Origin: Enteractinococcus helveticum
Lineage (GTDB): Bacteria; Actinomycetota; Actinomycetes; Actinomycetales; Micrococcaceae
NCBI RefSeq assembly: GCF_001657475.1
Contig: NZ_LXEY01000022.1
Location: forward strand, 62,001 to 126,000
Direction of reading: 5' to 3'
DNA length: 64,000 bases
The position numbers and the translations under genes were made by a program. Positions 1 through 9,420 of this stretch are shown in pieces. The notes under the pieces were generated by a model. The model was not told the origin of the DNA. It searched no databases and saw only the letters and a list, made by a program, of their open reading frames with translations. Numbering within the stretch: position 1 is the stretch's first letter; each line of letters begins with the position of its first letter.

Positions 1-1
1 A

Positions 2-223
2 ACACCGACAGGCCACCGTTACACCAACCCTGCGGGACCTCTGCTACCAGGCCATGAGTTCGAAACCGATCCTGCGAAGCCACCCGAACACCAAGAACTA
101 CCTTCACAAACAGTTCCGCCTCCAAATCCGAGTCCAAAACGGATATCGCACCCAAAGAAGCAGCCCGAAACATATCGTCTTCAGCGGCACCGGATTGCCA
201 TTACTCAATACTTACGATGCTGA
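2..223 (+). CDS. C-terminal fragment of an HNH endonuclease/DUF222-type protein, cut by the window edge
   Basis: An open frame enters from the left edge and runs 73 codons to a TGA at 221-223. It opens with TPTGHRYTNPAGPLLPGHE, which resembles the 'TPTGR.Y' tail that follows the HNH motif in actinobacterial DUF222/HNH endonuclease-like proteins. The rest is rich in Pro, Gln and His and looks like a disordered tail. The HNH residues themselves would lie left of the window, so the call rests only on the tail. These proteins occur in many copies in Micrococcaceae genomes and their biological role is poorly known. Whether the gene is intact cannot be seen here. Confidence 0.5.
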   Translation, partial: TPTGHRYTNPAGPLLPGHEFETDPAKPPEHQELPSQTVPPPNPSPKRISHPKKQPETYRLQRHRIAITQYLRC

Positions 224-266
224 GCCAAAGTGTTCATCGTCTGAGCCAAAGAGGGAATAAAACGCA

Positions 267-300
267 GTGGCGTGGCCAAGGTGTTCCTTGACCACGCCAC
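267..300 (-). terminator. Intrinsic terminator after ddh
   Basis: GTGGCGTGG at 267-275 pairs with CCACGCCAC at 292-300, and CAAGG at 277-281 pairs with CCTTG at 286-290, around a TGTT loop. Read on the minus strand the hairpin is followed by TGCGTTTTATT. It therefore ends transcripts of the ddh operon, which stops at 317. Confidence 0.75.
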
Positions 301-316
301 CAACTGGGAGTTTGCG

Positions 317-1279
317 TTAGATGATTTCAGACTTCAACAGGTCATCGAGTGACTGTGGGCTGAGCAAATACGGCGGTACTTCTAACACGGTAAAGGCACC
401 GGACTGACCCTGTGCTTTTAGCCGTGCTGCAGCACGACCAAAAGCAACCATGGCCGCGGCTGTGAAGTTCGGGTTCGACTCTAAATCTAAGCTGAACTCA
501 ACGCTGGCATTGTGCCCTTGAAGGTTCCCCGTCGTAATGACGTGACCACCGTGTGGGGCACCTTGATGATCACGCTCAAATTCCTCTTCGGAGATGAAGT
601 GAACAGTGGTGTCATACGGTTCGAAGTATGCTGGCATGCTGACGATTTCCTCGCGGATGCGATCGTGGTCCGCTGCATCGGCAACAATGTAGACGATTCG
701 GTCGTGAGCTTGGGTCTTGGACAGTCCTTGACCATTGCCTGCGCGTGCTTGATCGATCGCATCCTGCGCCGGGATTGTGTATTGGACTCCGCGTTTGACC
801 CCTTGGACCTGACGTACCGCATCGGAGTGACCTTGGGAAAGGCCTTTGCCCCAGAACGTGTTTTGCACAGGCTCAGGGAACAGGCTTAGCCCTAGGACTC
901 GGTTCATTGAGAACAGGCCGGGGTCCCAACCGGTGGACACCACAGCAACGTTGTCATTGGCTTGAGCAACCTTATGCATGGCAGCACGATGCTCGGCAAC
1001 TTTTGAGTGGTTGTCATAAGTGTCAACGGTGGTGAAGTGCTCTGCGAAACCAGTTGCCTGATCCGGGATGTCAGTTGCGGATCCGACACACAAAAACATC
1101 ACGTCAATGTCGTCTTTGTATTTGGCAGCATCCTCGACCGGATAGACATCGGCGTCGGTATCTAGGGTTTCGCGACGTGAGAAGATTCCGAACAGCTCAA
1201 AGTCATCTAGCGAGTTGATTAGGTACTCGACGCCTTGGCCGAGATTTCCGTAGCCTACGATTCCAGCTTTAATGGTCAT
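317..1279 (-). CDS. ddh: meso-diaminopimelate D-dehydrogenase
   Basis: The 320-residue product matches the usual length of Ddh. This NADPH-dependent enzyme makes meso-diaminopimelate in one step from tetrahydrodipicolinate and ammonia, for lysine and cell-wall synthesis. The N-terminus MTIKAGIVGYGNLGQGVE holds the dinucleotide-binding GxGxxG motif. Later stretches such as STGWDPGLFSMNR and FWGKGLSQGHSDA are typical of the family. I chose the ATG at 1277-1279 because AGGAG lies just upstream; the longer frame would overrun the upstream gene. That start overlaps the TGA of the oligopeptidase gene in an ATGA, so translation is probably coupled. A strong hairpin follows the gene. Confidence 0.92.
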   Translation of the reverse strand: MTIKAGIVGYGNLGQGVEYLINSLDDFELFGIFSRRETLDTDADVYPVEDAAKYKDDIDVMFLCVGSATDIPDQATGFAEHFTTVDTYDNHSKVAEHRAAMHKVAQANDNVAVVSTGWDPGLFSMNRVLGLSLFPEPVQNTFWGKGLSQGHSDAVRQVQGVKRGVQYTIPAQDAIDQARAGNGQGLSKTQAHDRIVYIVADAADHDRIREEIVSMPAYFEPYDTTVHFISEEEFERDHQGAPHGGHVITTGNLQGHNASVEFSLDLESNPNFTAAAMVAFGRAAARLKAQGQSGAFTVLEVPPYLLSPQSLDDLLKSEII

Positions 1280-3453
1280 GAATTCTCCTGGTTGAAGACG
1301 CGTTGTTGGGCATTGAGAGCGGTAAGGAGGAAGGCGAAGTCCCAAGCACGGTCTTCCCAGGCTCGGTATCGGCCTGATGCTCCACCATGACCGCCTTCCA
1401 TCTCAGTTTTTAGCACGATCGGGGAGCCACCTTCGGCAAGCGAAGTATCCTGATCGCTGGTACCTTTGGCGCGGAGTTTTTGCACCCACTTGGCCGGCTC
1501 AACGTAGAGCACTCGGGTGTCGTGCAATGACGTGACCGCCGCGATGGCCGGGTATTTCGTTGGCTCCACGTTATGGTACGGGGTGTAGTTGAGCATGTAT
1601 TCGAAGACTGCTTTATCTTCGATTGGGTTGCCCCATTCTTCCCATTCCAGCGCGGTCAGTGGGAGGTCCGGGTTCAAAATGGAGGTGAGTGCATCAACAA
1701 ACGGCACCTGGGCCACACAGACGCGGTACAGTTCGGGGGCCATATTTAACACAGCACCCATCAACAGTCCACCTGCGGAGCCACCCATCGCACCAATCTT
1801 GTCCGGATGCACCCACCCGGATGCTGCAACGAATCGAGTGGCATCAATAAAGTCGGTAAACGAGTTCTTCTTGGCCAGTTTCTTCCCATTTTCGTACCAG
1901 GCGCGACCCAGTTCACCACCGCCGCGCACATGCGCGACGACGTATATGACGCCTCGATCCAACAGCGACAGCCGTGAAGGACCAAAACCGGGATCCATCG
2001 AGACCTCATAGGACCCGTAGCCGTAGATCAGCGCGGGATTATCGCCATTCCATTCAACATCCTTGTGACGAATAACGGTCAATGGGATAGCAACATTGCG
2101 GTCCGTAGATTCGGCCGGTGCCCACCAGCGCTCGACCAAATACTGTGAGGGATCATATCCGGGGACCTCAGTCTGGCGGCGCAGTTTTGAGGAATTCGTA
2201 GCGGGATCGTAATCCAGCACCTGCGAGGGCGTAATCCAGGAGGTATACCCCAACCGAATATACGGCGAATCGATGTGCTGGCCAATCGGTGCCGCTGAAT
2301 ACAGTTCCTCGACAAAGGCGGGTTCTACGACGTCGACCTGGTCTTGCGTACCAATGCCGTCAAGCGGCAGTACCCACATGCGCGGCGTGGTTTCGGATCG
2401 CACGGCGGCAAACAGGTAGTCGCGAGTGACACCCACGCCGTCGAGTTTTACGGTCTGGGAGTGTTCAAACACGGTGCGCCAAGCCGAACGATCCGCCACG
2501 TTGTCGGCGTCGACAATGGACACCTGATTGTTGGGCAGGTGCGTGCCATCGGTGGCACGGTTGTGTGTGATGAGATACTGATCGCCAACCGGCACCACAT
2601 CGTGCAGCGAGCGTTGTTCGCGACTGATCACCAGTTCCAGCGGCGCGGCAATCTGGGTCAGATCCAAAATGTGGGTTTCGGTGACCTCTGAGTTGCCCAG
2701 TTCTAACAGCAGCTTGGTCTTATCGGGGCTCAGCCCAAAGCCGCCCCACATTTGCGGGTCGTCTTCCTGATAGACAAGCGCGTCGGCGGAGACGTCTGTA
2801 CCCAGGCGGTGGGAGCGCAGCCGGTATGGGCGCCAGGCGTCGTCGGGCTCCATATAGAACAAGCGCGTGCCGGAAGGGTCAAAGGCGATCCCGTAGGCTA
2901 GCCCCGAGATTTCATCGGGCAGTTGTTCGCCGTCGCGTAGGTCTCTGACACGCAGGGTGAAGCGTTCGTTGCCGGTTTCATCGACCAGGTAGGCCAGCAG
3001 GTTGCCGTCGGGGGAGACGGTCATGCCGCCTAGCGAGAAGAATGCAACCTTTTGGGCTTCAACGTTGCCATCCAGGATGACTTGTTCACCCTCCAATGCC
3101 ACGCCGCGTTGAATTTGGGGTGGTTCCCACGAGTCATTTTCGACCGGCACGCGGCAATGCACCGCGTACTGGGCGCCTTCTTCGGTGCGAGTGAAGTACC
3201 ACCAGTCATCAATGCGCGAGGGCACTGACATGTCGGTTTCTACGGTGTGGGCTTTGATTTCACCAAAGATCGCCTCGCGCAGCTGTTGCTGATCGGCGGT
3301 GACAGCTTCAGTATAGGCGTTCTCGGCTTCTAGGTGTGCAATGACCGCTGGGTCTTCGGGCTCTTTGAGCCAGTCCCATTCATCGACCAGGTCGACGCCG
3401 TGATAGCGGGCGGTGACCGGTTTTCTTTGAGCTTTTGGAGGGGTAGAAGTCAT
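1276..3453 (-). CDS. ptrB: S9 family serine peptidase, oligopeptidase B-like
   Basis: This 725-residue cytosolic peptidase would cut short peptides after basic residues if it is a true oligopeptidase B. An N-terminal seven-bladed propeller covers roughly residues 1-420. A C-terminal alpha/beta hydrolase domain carries GGSAGG near residue 560 (nucleophile Ser), SLHDTRV near 643 (Asp) and EGGHGG near 688 (His), so the triad is complete. Length and domain order fit PtrB. A GTG nine bases upstream (3462) is an alternative start, but GGAG before the ATG at 3453 favours the shorter form. It precedes and overlaps ddh by four bases. Exact cleavage specificity is inferred. Confidence 0.88.
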   Translation of the reverse strand: MTSTPPKAQRKPVTARYHGVDLVDEWDWLKEPEDPAVIAHLEAENAYTEAVTADQQQLREAIFGEIKAHTVETDMSVPSRIDDWWYFTRTEEGAQYAVHCRVPVENDSWEPPQIQRGVALEGEQVILDGNVEAQKVAFFSLGGMTVSPDGNLLAYLVDETGNERFTLRVRDLRDGEQLPDEISGLAYGIAFDPSGTRLFYMEPDDAWRPYRLRSHRLGTDVSADALVYQEDDPQMWGGFGLSPDKTKLLLELGNSEVTETHILDLTQIAAPLELVISREQRSLHDVVPVGDQYLITHNRATDGTHLPNNQVSIVDADNVADRSAWRTVFEHSQTVKLDGVGVTRDYLFAAVRSETTPRMWVLPLDGIGTQDQVDVVEPAFVEELYSAAPIGQHIDSPYIRLGYTSWITPSQVLDYDPATNSSKLRRQTEVPGYDPSQYLVERWWAPAESTDRNVAIPLTVIRHKDVEWNGDNPALIYGYGSYEVSMDPGFGPSRLSLLDRGVIYVVAHVRGGGELGRAWYENGKKLAKKNSFTDFIDATRFVAASGWVHPDKIGAMGGSAGGLLMGAVLNMAPELYRVCVAQVPFVDALTSILNPDLPLTALEWEEWGNPIEDKAVFEYMLNYTPYHNVEPTKYPAIAAVTSLHDTRVLYVEPAKWVQKLRAKGTSDQDTSLAEGGSPIVLKTEMEGGHGGASGRYRAWEDRAWDFAFLLTALNAQQRVFNQENS

Positions 3454-3471
3454 GGTCTCCACTATAGGGAC

Positions 3472-4941
3472 TTAGAGTCCCAGCATGTTTTGGAATACGC
3501 CCATTCCGAAATAGAACACAAACGCGATGGCCACAACCCATAGCAACGGGTGCACTTCGCGGCCGCGTCCCTGACCGGTACGAATCACGGCGTAGGCAAT
3601 GATGCCGGCGCCGATGCCGTTGACGATCGAGTAGGTAAATGGCATCAGGGCAAACGTAATGAACGCTGGGATGGCAGCGCCGACGTCGTTCCAGTCGATC
3701 TGGCGGACCTGTGAGACCATCATGAACCCCACAATGACCAGGGCCGGGGCCACGGCTTCGAAGGGCACCAGATAGATCAGCGGGGTGAGAAACATGGCGG
3801 CCAGGAACAGCACGCCGGTAATAAGTGAGGCGAATCCAGTGCGCGCACCTTCGCCAATGCCGGTGCCGGACTCCACGAAAATTTGTGTCGATGACGCCGA
3901 GCCTGCACCGCCGGCGGTCACGCCAATCGCATCTACTAACAGCACACGGTCAAGATTAGGGATATTGCCGACGTCGTCCACGTTGCCGGCCTCGCGGGCC
4001 AAGCCGACCGAGGTGCCCATCGCATCAAAGAACACGGATAGCAGGATGGCGAAAACTAATAGTGCGGCCGCAATGGAGCCGATGGAACTAAATGCGCCCA
4101 GTGACACATTGCCTAACAGGCTGAGATCGGGTGCGTTCCAGCCAGGCATGGCTGGGGCCACCAGGCTCCAGCCTTCGGGATTGACATTGCCGGCGTCGTC
4201 AACCGATGGCCCGATGTGGAAAACGCCTTCCAAAATATTGGCCAGAATGGTGGAGACGACAATGCCGATGAGAATCGCGCCGCGTACTTGACGCACGACC
4301 AGGATGGCGGTTAGCGCCAGGCCAATGACGAACACGAGGATGGGCCAGCCGGACAGTTCGCCGCCGATGCCCAGTCCCAGTGGAACGGTGGTACCGGCCT
4401 CATCGGGGAGGCGACGCACAAAGCCGGCGTTGACCAGGCCGATGAGCGTGATGAAAAAGCCAATGCCGACGACGATGCCGGTCTTGATCGCATCGGGTAC
4501 GGCACGAAAAACTGCGGTTCGGAAGCCGGTGAGCACCAGCAGGACCATAACGAGTCCGGCAACAACGACCAGACCCATGACTTCAGGCCAGGTTAGATCC
4601 GGGGTGGTGGCAATCGTGATGGCTAATAGCGCATTGACTCCCAGCCCGGCGGCCAGACCAAAGGGGTGGTTGGCCCACAGGCCCATCAGCAAGGTGATGA
4701 CGGCGGCGATCAGGGCCGTGGCTGCGGCAACAGCGGAGATTCCCAGGGTTTGTCCGGAACCGTCCGCACCGGACAGGACCAACGGATTGAGCACAATGAT
4801 GTAGCTCATGGCCAGGAAAGTTGCCAGGCCACCACGAATCTCGGTGCCCAGCGTTGAACCGCGTTGGGAAATTTTGAAGAATTTGTCGAGTTTATTTTTG
4901 GGTTCGACGTCCTGGTGATTCACTGTGCGCAACGTTGACAT
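3472..4941 (-). CDS. NCS2/AzgA-family purine permease (hypoxanthine/guanine/adenine type)
   Basis: A 489-residue integral membrane protein with about 12-14 hydrophobic segments. LGTEIRGGLATFLAMSYII near residue 30 and GLAAGLGVNALLA near residue 95 are signature stretches of the AzgA/PbuG branch. Family members import purine bases with protons. The gene stops 18 bases before the peptidase start and reads the same way, so co-transcription into ptrB-ddh is possible but functionally unexplained. Which purine is carried cannot be read from sequence. Confidence 0.87.
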   Translation of the reverse strand: MSTLRTVNHQDVEPKNKLDKFFKISQRGSTLGTEIRGGLATFLAMSYIIVLNPLVLSGADGSGQTLGISAVAAATALIAAVITLLMGLWANHPFGLAAGLGVNALLAITIATTPDLTWPEVMGLVVVAGLVMVLLVLTGFRTAVFRAVPDAIKTGIVVGIGFFITLIGLVNAGFVRRLPDEAGTTVPLGLGIGGELSGWPILVFVIGLALTAILVVRQVRGAILIGIVVSTILANILEGVFHIGPSVDDAGNVNPEGWSLVAPAMPGWNAPDLSLLGNVSLGAFSSIGSIAAALLVFAILLSVFFDAMGTSVGLAREAGNVDDVGNIPNLDRVLLVDAIGVTAGGAGSASSTQIFVESGTGIGEGARTGFASLITGVLFLAAMFLTPLIYLVPFEAVAPALVIVGFMMVSQVRQIDWNDVGAAIPAFITFALMPFTYSIVNGIGAGIIAYAVIRTGQGRGREVHPLLWVVAIAFVFYFGMGVFQNMLGL

Positions 4942-4974
4942 GGAAATATCCTAGAACGTTTTTCTACCTCGAGG

Positions 4975-5952
4975 TTAACGCGGAGCCTCACGGTGGTCGC
5001 CAGCGGCCTGTCGGCCGGCTTCCCAGCGGAAGAAACTGGTCAACAGGGCACAGACCAACGACGCCGCACCGACGATCAGCATCGCACCGAAGGTGAACCA
5101 GCGCAGCGACGGGGTGACCTGTTCAAAATGGGTTGGCAGATCGCCCAGCCCGCCGGTCAATAATAATATTGCCACGGCGCCACCGATACCGATGACGGCC
5201 AACAGCCACAGCAGGATTTCGCTCAGGGAAGCGTGTTTGGCGCGTGAGCGCGCGGAAATGACATTGTAGTCGGCAGAAACCCGGTAGATAATGAACCCAC
5301 CGATCAGCGTCCATAACCCAACGACTAGGTAGGCGGCCACAATATCTGCGGGCCGATGCCAGCCGTCCAAAAAGGTAGCCACGCCAACGGTTGCCGAGAA
5401 AATCATGCCGACTAACCCCACCGTAGAGCGCCAGCGCGGGGCGACCAATAAGAACACCGCAGCAAATGTGGCGGTGGCAAAAGTCACATGTCCAGACGGC
5501 AGGGAATTACCCGTGTAGTACGGTACCCCATTGGCCAGTTCGGGGCGATCCAAAAGAATTTTGAGTACTTGGGTGGTGAAATTTGCTGCCGCGAAAGTCA
5601 GGGCAACGATCAGCGAGGCGGCCCAGCGGCGTCGCCACAACGTGAGAACCAAGAATCCGACAGCAGCAATTGCTGCCACGACGATCGGCAGGTCAGCCAA
5701 CAGGCCCACGGAAGCGGCGTGCAGTGACTGCAACCGAACCTCGGCCGAAGACAACGCGGCGTGATCCACGAGTTGTCCCTGGGAAGACAGCACAAATATC
5801 CGATAGGTTGCCGCCAGTCCGGCGATCATGACGGCAGCCAGTAGCACCCAGGCCCAGATTCGGGAACCGGGCGCGCGAACGAGCCGGCGGGCCGGCCGGG
5901 ACGCCGGCAAATTATCCTCCGGCAGGTGATGAACAGAGTCGGTATACATCAT
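4975..5952 (-). CDS. PAP2-family membrane phosphatase
   Basis: A 325-residue protein with a cytosolic N-terminal tail and several membrane segments. The acid phosphatase signature is present in order: KILLDRP, then NSLPSGH (conserved PSGH), then GWHRPADI with the catalytic His and Asp. Such enzymes dephosphorylate lipid phosphates such as phosphatidic acid, phosphatidylglycerol phosphate or undecaprenyl diphosphate; the substrate here is unknown. A C-terminal pair of membrane helices extends beyond the core domain. Two adjacent ATG codons (5952 and 5949) are both possible starts. The start lies 18 bases from the divergent menC start, so the two promoters must overlap. Confidence 0.82.
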   Translation of the reverse strand: MMYTDSVHHLPEDNLPASRPARRLVRAPGSRIWAWVLLAAVMIAGLAATYRIFVLSSQGQLVDHAALSSAEVRLQSLHAASVGLLADLPIVVAAIAAVGFLVLTLWRRRWAASLIVALTFAAANFTTQVLKILLDRPELANGVPYYTGNSLPSGHVTFATATFAAVFLLVAPRWRSTVGLVGMIFSATVGVATFLDGWHRPADIVAAYLVVGLWTLIGGFIIYRVSADYNVISARSRAKHASLSEILLWLLAVIGIGGAVAILLLTGGLGDLPTHFEQVTPSLRWFTFGAMLIVGAASLVCALLTSFFRWEAGRQAAGDHREAPR

Positions 5953-5958
5953 TGAGCC

Positions 5959-5964
5959 TAGACT
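5959..5964 (+). promoter_or_regulatory. -10 box of a probable leaderless menC transcript
   Basis: TAGACT fits the actinobacterial TANNNT consensus and ends six bases before the menC ATG, with no Shine-Dalgarno sequence in between. Transcription would start at or next to the A of the ATG. Confidence 0.5.
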
Positions 5965-5970
5965 TACTAC

Positions 5971-6981
5971 ATGGTCGACAACTCACACATCCTACCGCTA
6001 AATGCTGATGTTGCTCTGGACGAACTGGCCGCAAACGCCGTCGCGATCGGGCTGCCCATGAACACCACATTCCGTAATACCACCTTGCGGGAAGTCATGC
6101 TGATCAAAGGGCCCATCGGCTGGGCTGAGTTTTCCCCGTTTCCTGAATACGGGCCGCAAGAATCGGCCCGGTGGTTGTCTGCCACCATCGAGGCCGGGTG
6201 GCACGGTTGGCCTGAACCGCTGCGAAACGCCGTGCCAGTCAACGCCACAGTACCGGCGGTGCCTGTCGACGACGTTGCGGCAGTGTTGGCCAGATTTGGG
6301 CCGGTCCCAGCGGTGAAAGTCAAAGTCGCAGAAGATGACTTGGCCACCGATATAGCCCGGGTCCAACGCGTCCACGAACTATTGCCCGACGCCGATATTC
6401 GCATCGACGCCAACACGGGCTACACGCATGAACAAGCCGTTGAAGTGATCACTGCGTTGCCGTTTCTGCGCTACGCCGAACAGCCGGTGCCGGGCATAGA
6501 ACCGCTGGCTCGCCTGCGTGCTGCCTTGCGAGCCGCGGGCAGCAGTGTACTGATTGCTGCCGATGAAGCTGTGCGCAAAGAAACCGACCCGTTGGCCGTC
6601 GCCCAAGCCGAGGCCGCGGATCTGATTGTTGTCAAAGTACAGCCACTTGGCGGAGTGCGCCGGGCGCTATCCATCGTCGAACAGGCTGGGCTGGATGCCG
6701 TGGTGTCTTCTGCGCTGGACTCATCGGTGGGCATTGCCGCCGGGGTCGCACTGGCCGCCGCACTGCCACATCTCGAACACGCCTGCGGCTTAGCCACCGC
6801 CGCACTATTTGCCACCGAACCGGCAACCCCCGCACTGCCAACCAACGGAGCGCTTACACCCGGACCGGCCCCGGTGCCCGACCCAGAAGTGCTCGAGCAG
6901 CTCAAACTGCCCGCCGACCGGCAACGCTGGTGGCATAAGCGACTGGCAACGGCGCACGGAGTGCTGATGCAAAACGCGTAA
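5971..6981 (+). CDS. menC: o-succinylbenzoate synthase
   Basis: MenC dehydrates SHCHC to o-succinylbenzoate in menaquinone synthesis. The 336-residue protein belongs to the enolase superfamily. KVKV near residue 112 holds the acid/base lysine. DANTGY near 150, AEQPVPG near 170 and ADEAVR near 200 supply the metal-binding Asp/Glu/Asp, and a VKVQPLGG stretch carries the second catalytic lysine. The ATG is not preceded by a ribosome site but by a TAGACT -10 box, suggesting a leaderless mRNA. menD follows almost immediately, so the pair forms an operon. Confidence 0.9.
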   Translation: MVDNSHILPLNADVALDELAANAVAIGLPMNTTFRNTTLREVMLIKGPIGWAEFSPFPEYGPQESARWLSATIEAGWHGWPEPLRNAVPVNATVPAVPVDDVAAVLARFGPVPAVKVKVAEDDLATDIARVQRVHELLPDADIRIDANTGYTHEQAVEVITALPFLRYAEQPVPGIEPLARLRAALRAAGSSVLIAADEAVRKETDPLAVAQAEAADLIVVKVQPLGGVRRALSIVEQAGLDAVVSSALDSSVGIAAGVALAAALPHLEHACGLATAALFATEPATPALPTNGALTPGPAPVPDPEVLEQLKLPADRQRWWHKRLATAHGVLMQNA

Positions 6982-6991
6982 GATGGGGCGC

Positions 6992-8758
6992 ATGGATTCC
7001 ATGGATACCGCACGAGCCATCGTCACCGCACTGCGTGATTCCGGGGTGCAACACGTTGTCATCGGGCCCGGTTCTCGCTCGGCGCCACTGGTATATGCAC
7101 TGGCTGAGGCCGCTGATCCCGAAACCCTGCGGCTGCACGTGCGTATCGACGAACGCTCCGCAGCATTTACCGCCATGGGCATTGCCCTGGCCTCTGGGCA
7201 CCCTGCGGCCGTAGTGACGACGTCGGGCACTGCCGCAGGCAACCTGTTACCCGCCATGATGGAAGCCTCCCACGCTGATATCCGCCTGGTCGCCGTCACC
7301 GCGGACCGCCCAACGGAAGTCCAATTTACCGGGGCGAACCAAACCACCGACCAACGCAATATCTTCGGTGTGCACGCTCGCACCTCAATCACCGTCACCG
7401 GGGATACCGCCGACTACGCAAAGACCCACGCCTCGGTGGTCGGCGCATTGGCCGTTGGGGCTGGAACCGCCAGCTCACCGACCGGCCCGGTGCATATTAA
7501 CGTGCGTTTCCGCGAACCCCTCATTCCGCAACCGGATGCGCTCGCCGTCGTCCCCGAAGCAGAGACCGGCGTGCTCCCTGTACTCCAACCTGGACACGGG
7601 CAGCCGCGCTTTACCGTTGATAAGCGTTGGCGGGAGCGCGGGCAGTCCTATCAGGACCAGTTAGTGGAAGCCTCGAATCTGCGAGAACGCCATACTGTCG
7701 TGGTGGCAGGACACGGCGCCGGCCCGGTCGCCCACGATTTCGCGCTGGCACTCGGGCTGCCCCTGTTTGCTGAACCCTCATCTAACGCGCGGTTTTCCCG
7801 CAACGCCATTGCCGCCTATCCGTATTTACTAGGACCCGACGGCGGGCTCGGCGAACAGGCACATCGACTCGGCAAACACATTCGTCGGATCGTGCTATTT
7901 GGTCGACCCACCCTGTCGCGTCAACTGCAAGCATTACTCAAGCGCGACGACATTAAATCTGCGCTCTATCATCCCCGCCCCGTCGGGTGGTTTTCCCCGG
8001 GCGCTCGTAAGGAGCAGCTCGTCACTGAGCTGCAAGAGCTTGCCGAATTTGCTGGCAGCGGCCCTCCGGGATGGTTGGGTTCCTGGCAGTCTGCCGCTCA
8101 ACGAGCCCAACGAGCCCTGGAACAAGCCCTGACACAGCGACAATACGTTGTTGGTAAACCAGGTGCCATGCGCACCGCTCAACTGGTCTCAGCGACCGCC
8201 ATTGGTCAACTTGTCCTGGGCTCATCATCAGTGATTCGCGACGTCGATCTGGCCTGGCGTCCACCTTCGGAAGCGACATCTACGGTCTTTGCTCACCGCG
8301 GGCTTGCCGGCATTGATGGCACGATCTCCACGGCAACCGGTGTCAGCTTGGCGACCGACGAACGCACCACCCTGATGGTCGGTGATTTGACGTTTCTCTA
8401 TGACACCAATGGGCTGCTGCTTGGTCCCACGGAACAAGAACCCAACCTCGACATTGTGGTCATCAACGATTCCGGTGGCGCCATTTTCCATGGGCTGGAA
8501 CACGGCGAAGTGGCCACCCGTCCCGGCATGTCCACGGTGGTCGAACGGTTCTTTGGCACGCCCCACACCGTCAATATCGGTGCCATATGCGCAGCGCACG
8601 GTATAAAACACGAACGCCTCACCTCGGAACAACAGCTCATCCACGTGCTGGGTGATCCAACCGACGGTCGTCGCGTGCTGGAAGTAGTATCGGACCGCAG
8701 CCAACGACCCGAAGTACACGCAGCCGTTCAAGCAGCCGTTCGCGCAACGTTTGTTTAA
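6992..8758 (+). CDS. menD: 2-succinyl-5-enolpyruvyl-6-hydroxy-3-cyclohexene-1-carboxylate synthase
   Basis: A thiamine diphosphate enzyme that joins 2-oxoglutarate and isochorismate in menaquinone synthesis. The 588-residue length suits MenD. GPGSRSAPL near residue 28 and RIDERSAAF near 55 are MenD-specific substrate-binding stretches. TTSGTAAGN follows near 80. The cofactor region GDLTFLYDTNGLL and INDSGGAIF lies near 465-495. An in-frame ATG three codons upstream (6983) sits one base after the menC stop; I prefer 6992 because the first gives almost no room for a ribosome site. It is translated right behind menC. Confidence 0.93.
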   Translation: MDSMDTARAIVTALRDSGVQHVVIGPGSRSAPLVYALAEAADPETLRLHVRIDERSAAFTAMGIALASGHPAAVVTTSGTAAGNLLPAMMEASHADIRLVAVTADRPTEVQFTGANQTTDQRNIFGVHARTSITVTGDTADYAKTHASVVGALAVGAGTASSPTGPVHINVRFREPLIPQPDALAVVPEAETGVLPVLQPGHGQPRFTVDKRWRERGQSYQDQLVEASNLRERHTVVVAGHGAGPVAHDFALALGLPLFAEPSSNARFSRNAIAAYPYLLGPDGGLGEQAHRLGKHIRRIVLFGRPTLSRQLQALLKRDDIKSALYHPRPVGWFSPGARKEQLVTELQELAEFAGSGPPGWLGSWQSAAQRAQRALEQALTQRQYVVGKPGAMRTAQLVSATAIGQLVLGSSSVIRDVDLAWRPPSEATSTVFAHRGLAGIDGTISTATGVSLATDERTTLMVGDLTFLYDTNGLLLGPTEQEPNLDIVVINDSGGAIFHGLEHGEVATRPGMSTVVERFFGTPHTVNIGAICAAHGIKHERLTSEQQLIHVLGDPTDGRRVLEVVSDRSQRPEVHAAVQAAVRATFV

Positions 8759-8769
8759 AAAACGCCTCG

Positions 8770-9273
8770 ATGACGTTGCACCTGCGCTACCCCAAACCAG
8801 ACGACGAGAACGTGGTACGAGCGCTGCACGAACAGTTGTTGGCGCACGATGGTTTTGAATTTCTGCTGGCCCAGGGATCCTGGGATGAAATCCTACAAAC
8901 CATCGAACACGAAGCACGCGGCGTGAATTTGCCGGCAGGACGGGTCCCTGCCGACTTCTTTCTGGTCGAGGTGGAGGGCGAAATGGTCGGTCGTGTGTCC
9001 ATCAGGCACCGGCTCAATGAGTACCTGTTCAACTTCGGCGGACACATTGGTTATGCCGTCGCTCCCGAATATCGAGGACGGGGATACGCGCAGCTTATTC
9101 TGCGGCGTGCTCTTGACCATCTCTCCACGCTTGGTGTCGACCAGGCGCTGATCACCTGTCAGAACGAAAACCTCCTTTCCGCCAGAGTCATAGAAAAGTG
9201 CGGGGGAGTACTCGAAGATGTCAGGCGCGACGGTGATACCGCCTTTCGTCGGTATTGGATCTTTACCAGTTAG
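8770..9273 (+). CDS. GNAT-family N-acetyltransferase
   Basis: A 167-residue protein with the acetyl-CoA fold. GYAVAPEYRGRGYAQ near residue 95 contains the Q/RxxGxG/A pyrophosphate-binding loop, followed by a helix and the ITCQNENLLSARVIEKCGG stretch typical of RimJ/RimL-like GNATs. Substrate is not predictable. The gene begins 11 bases after menD and may be the last gene of that transcript. Confidence 0.8.
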   Translation: MTLHLRYPKPDDENVVRALHEQLLAHDGFEFLLAQGSWDEILQTIEHEARGVNLPAGRVPADFFLVEVEGEMVGRVSIRHRLNEYLFNFGGHIGYAVAPEYRGRGYAQLILRRALDHLSTLGVDQALITCQNENLLSARVIEKCGGVLEDVRRDGDTAFRRYWIFTS

Positions 9274-9420
9274 TGTTCACCGACGATGACCCGTTCCCAA
9301 TGGACTTTGTGATGTAACAGCTGCCGGTACCAGTCGGGTCGCTTTTCGGGCAAGATTCAGGTTTGATCAGTATGCTGCTCCATGCCAGTCGGTAGATTTC
9401 CCGGACAGAATGGAGTACCC

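Noticed and set aside
3785-4804. Two long plus-strand frames (168 and 166 codons) opposite the purine permease
   Set aside because: Both are low-complexity Pro/Ser/Thr/Arg shadows of a clear membrane-protein gene.
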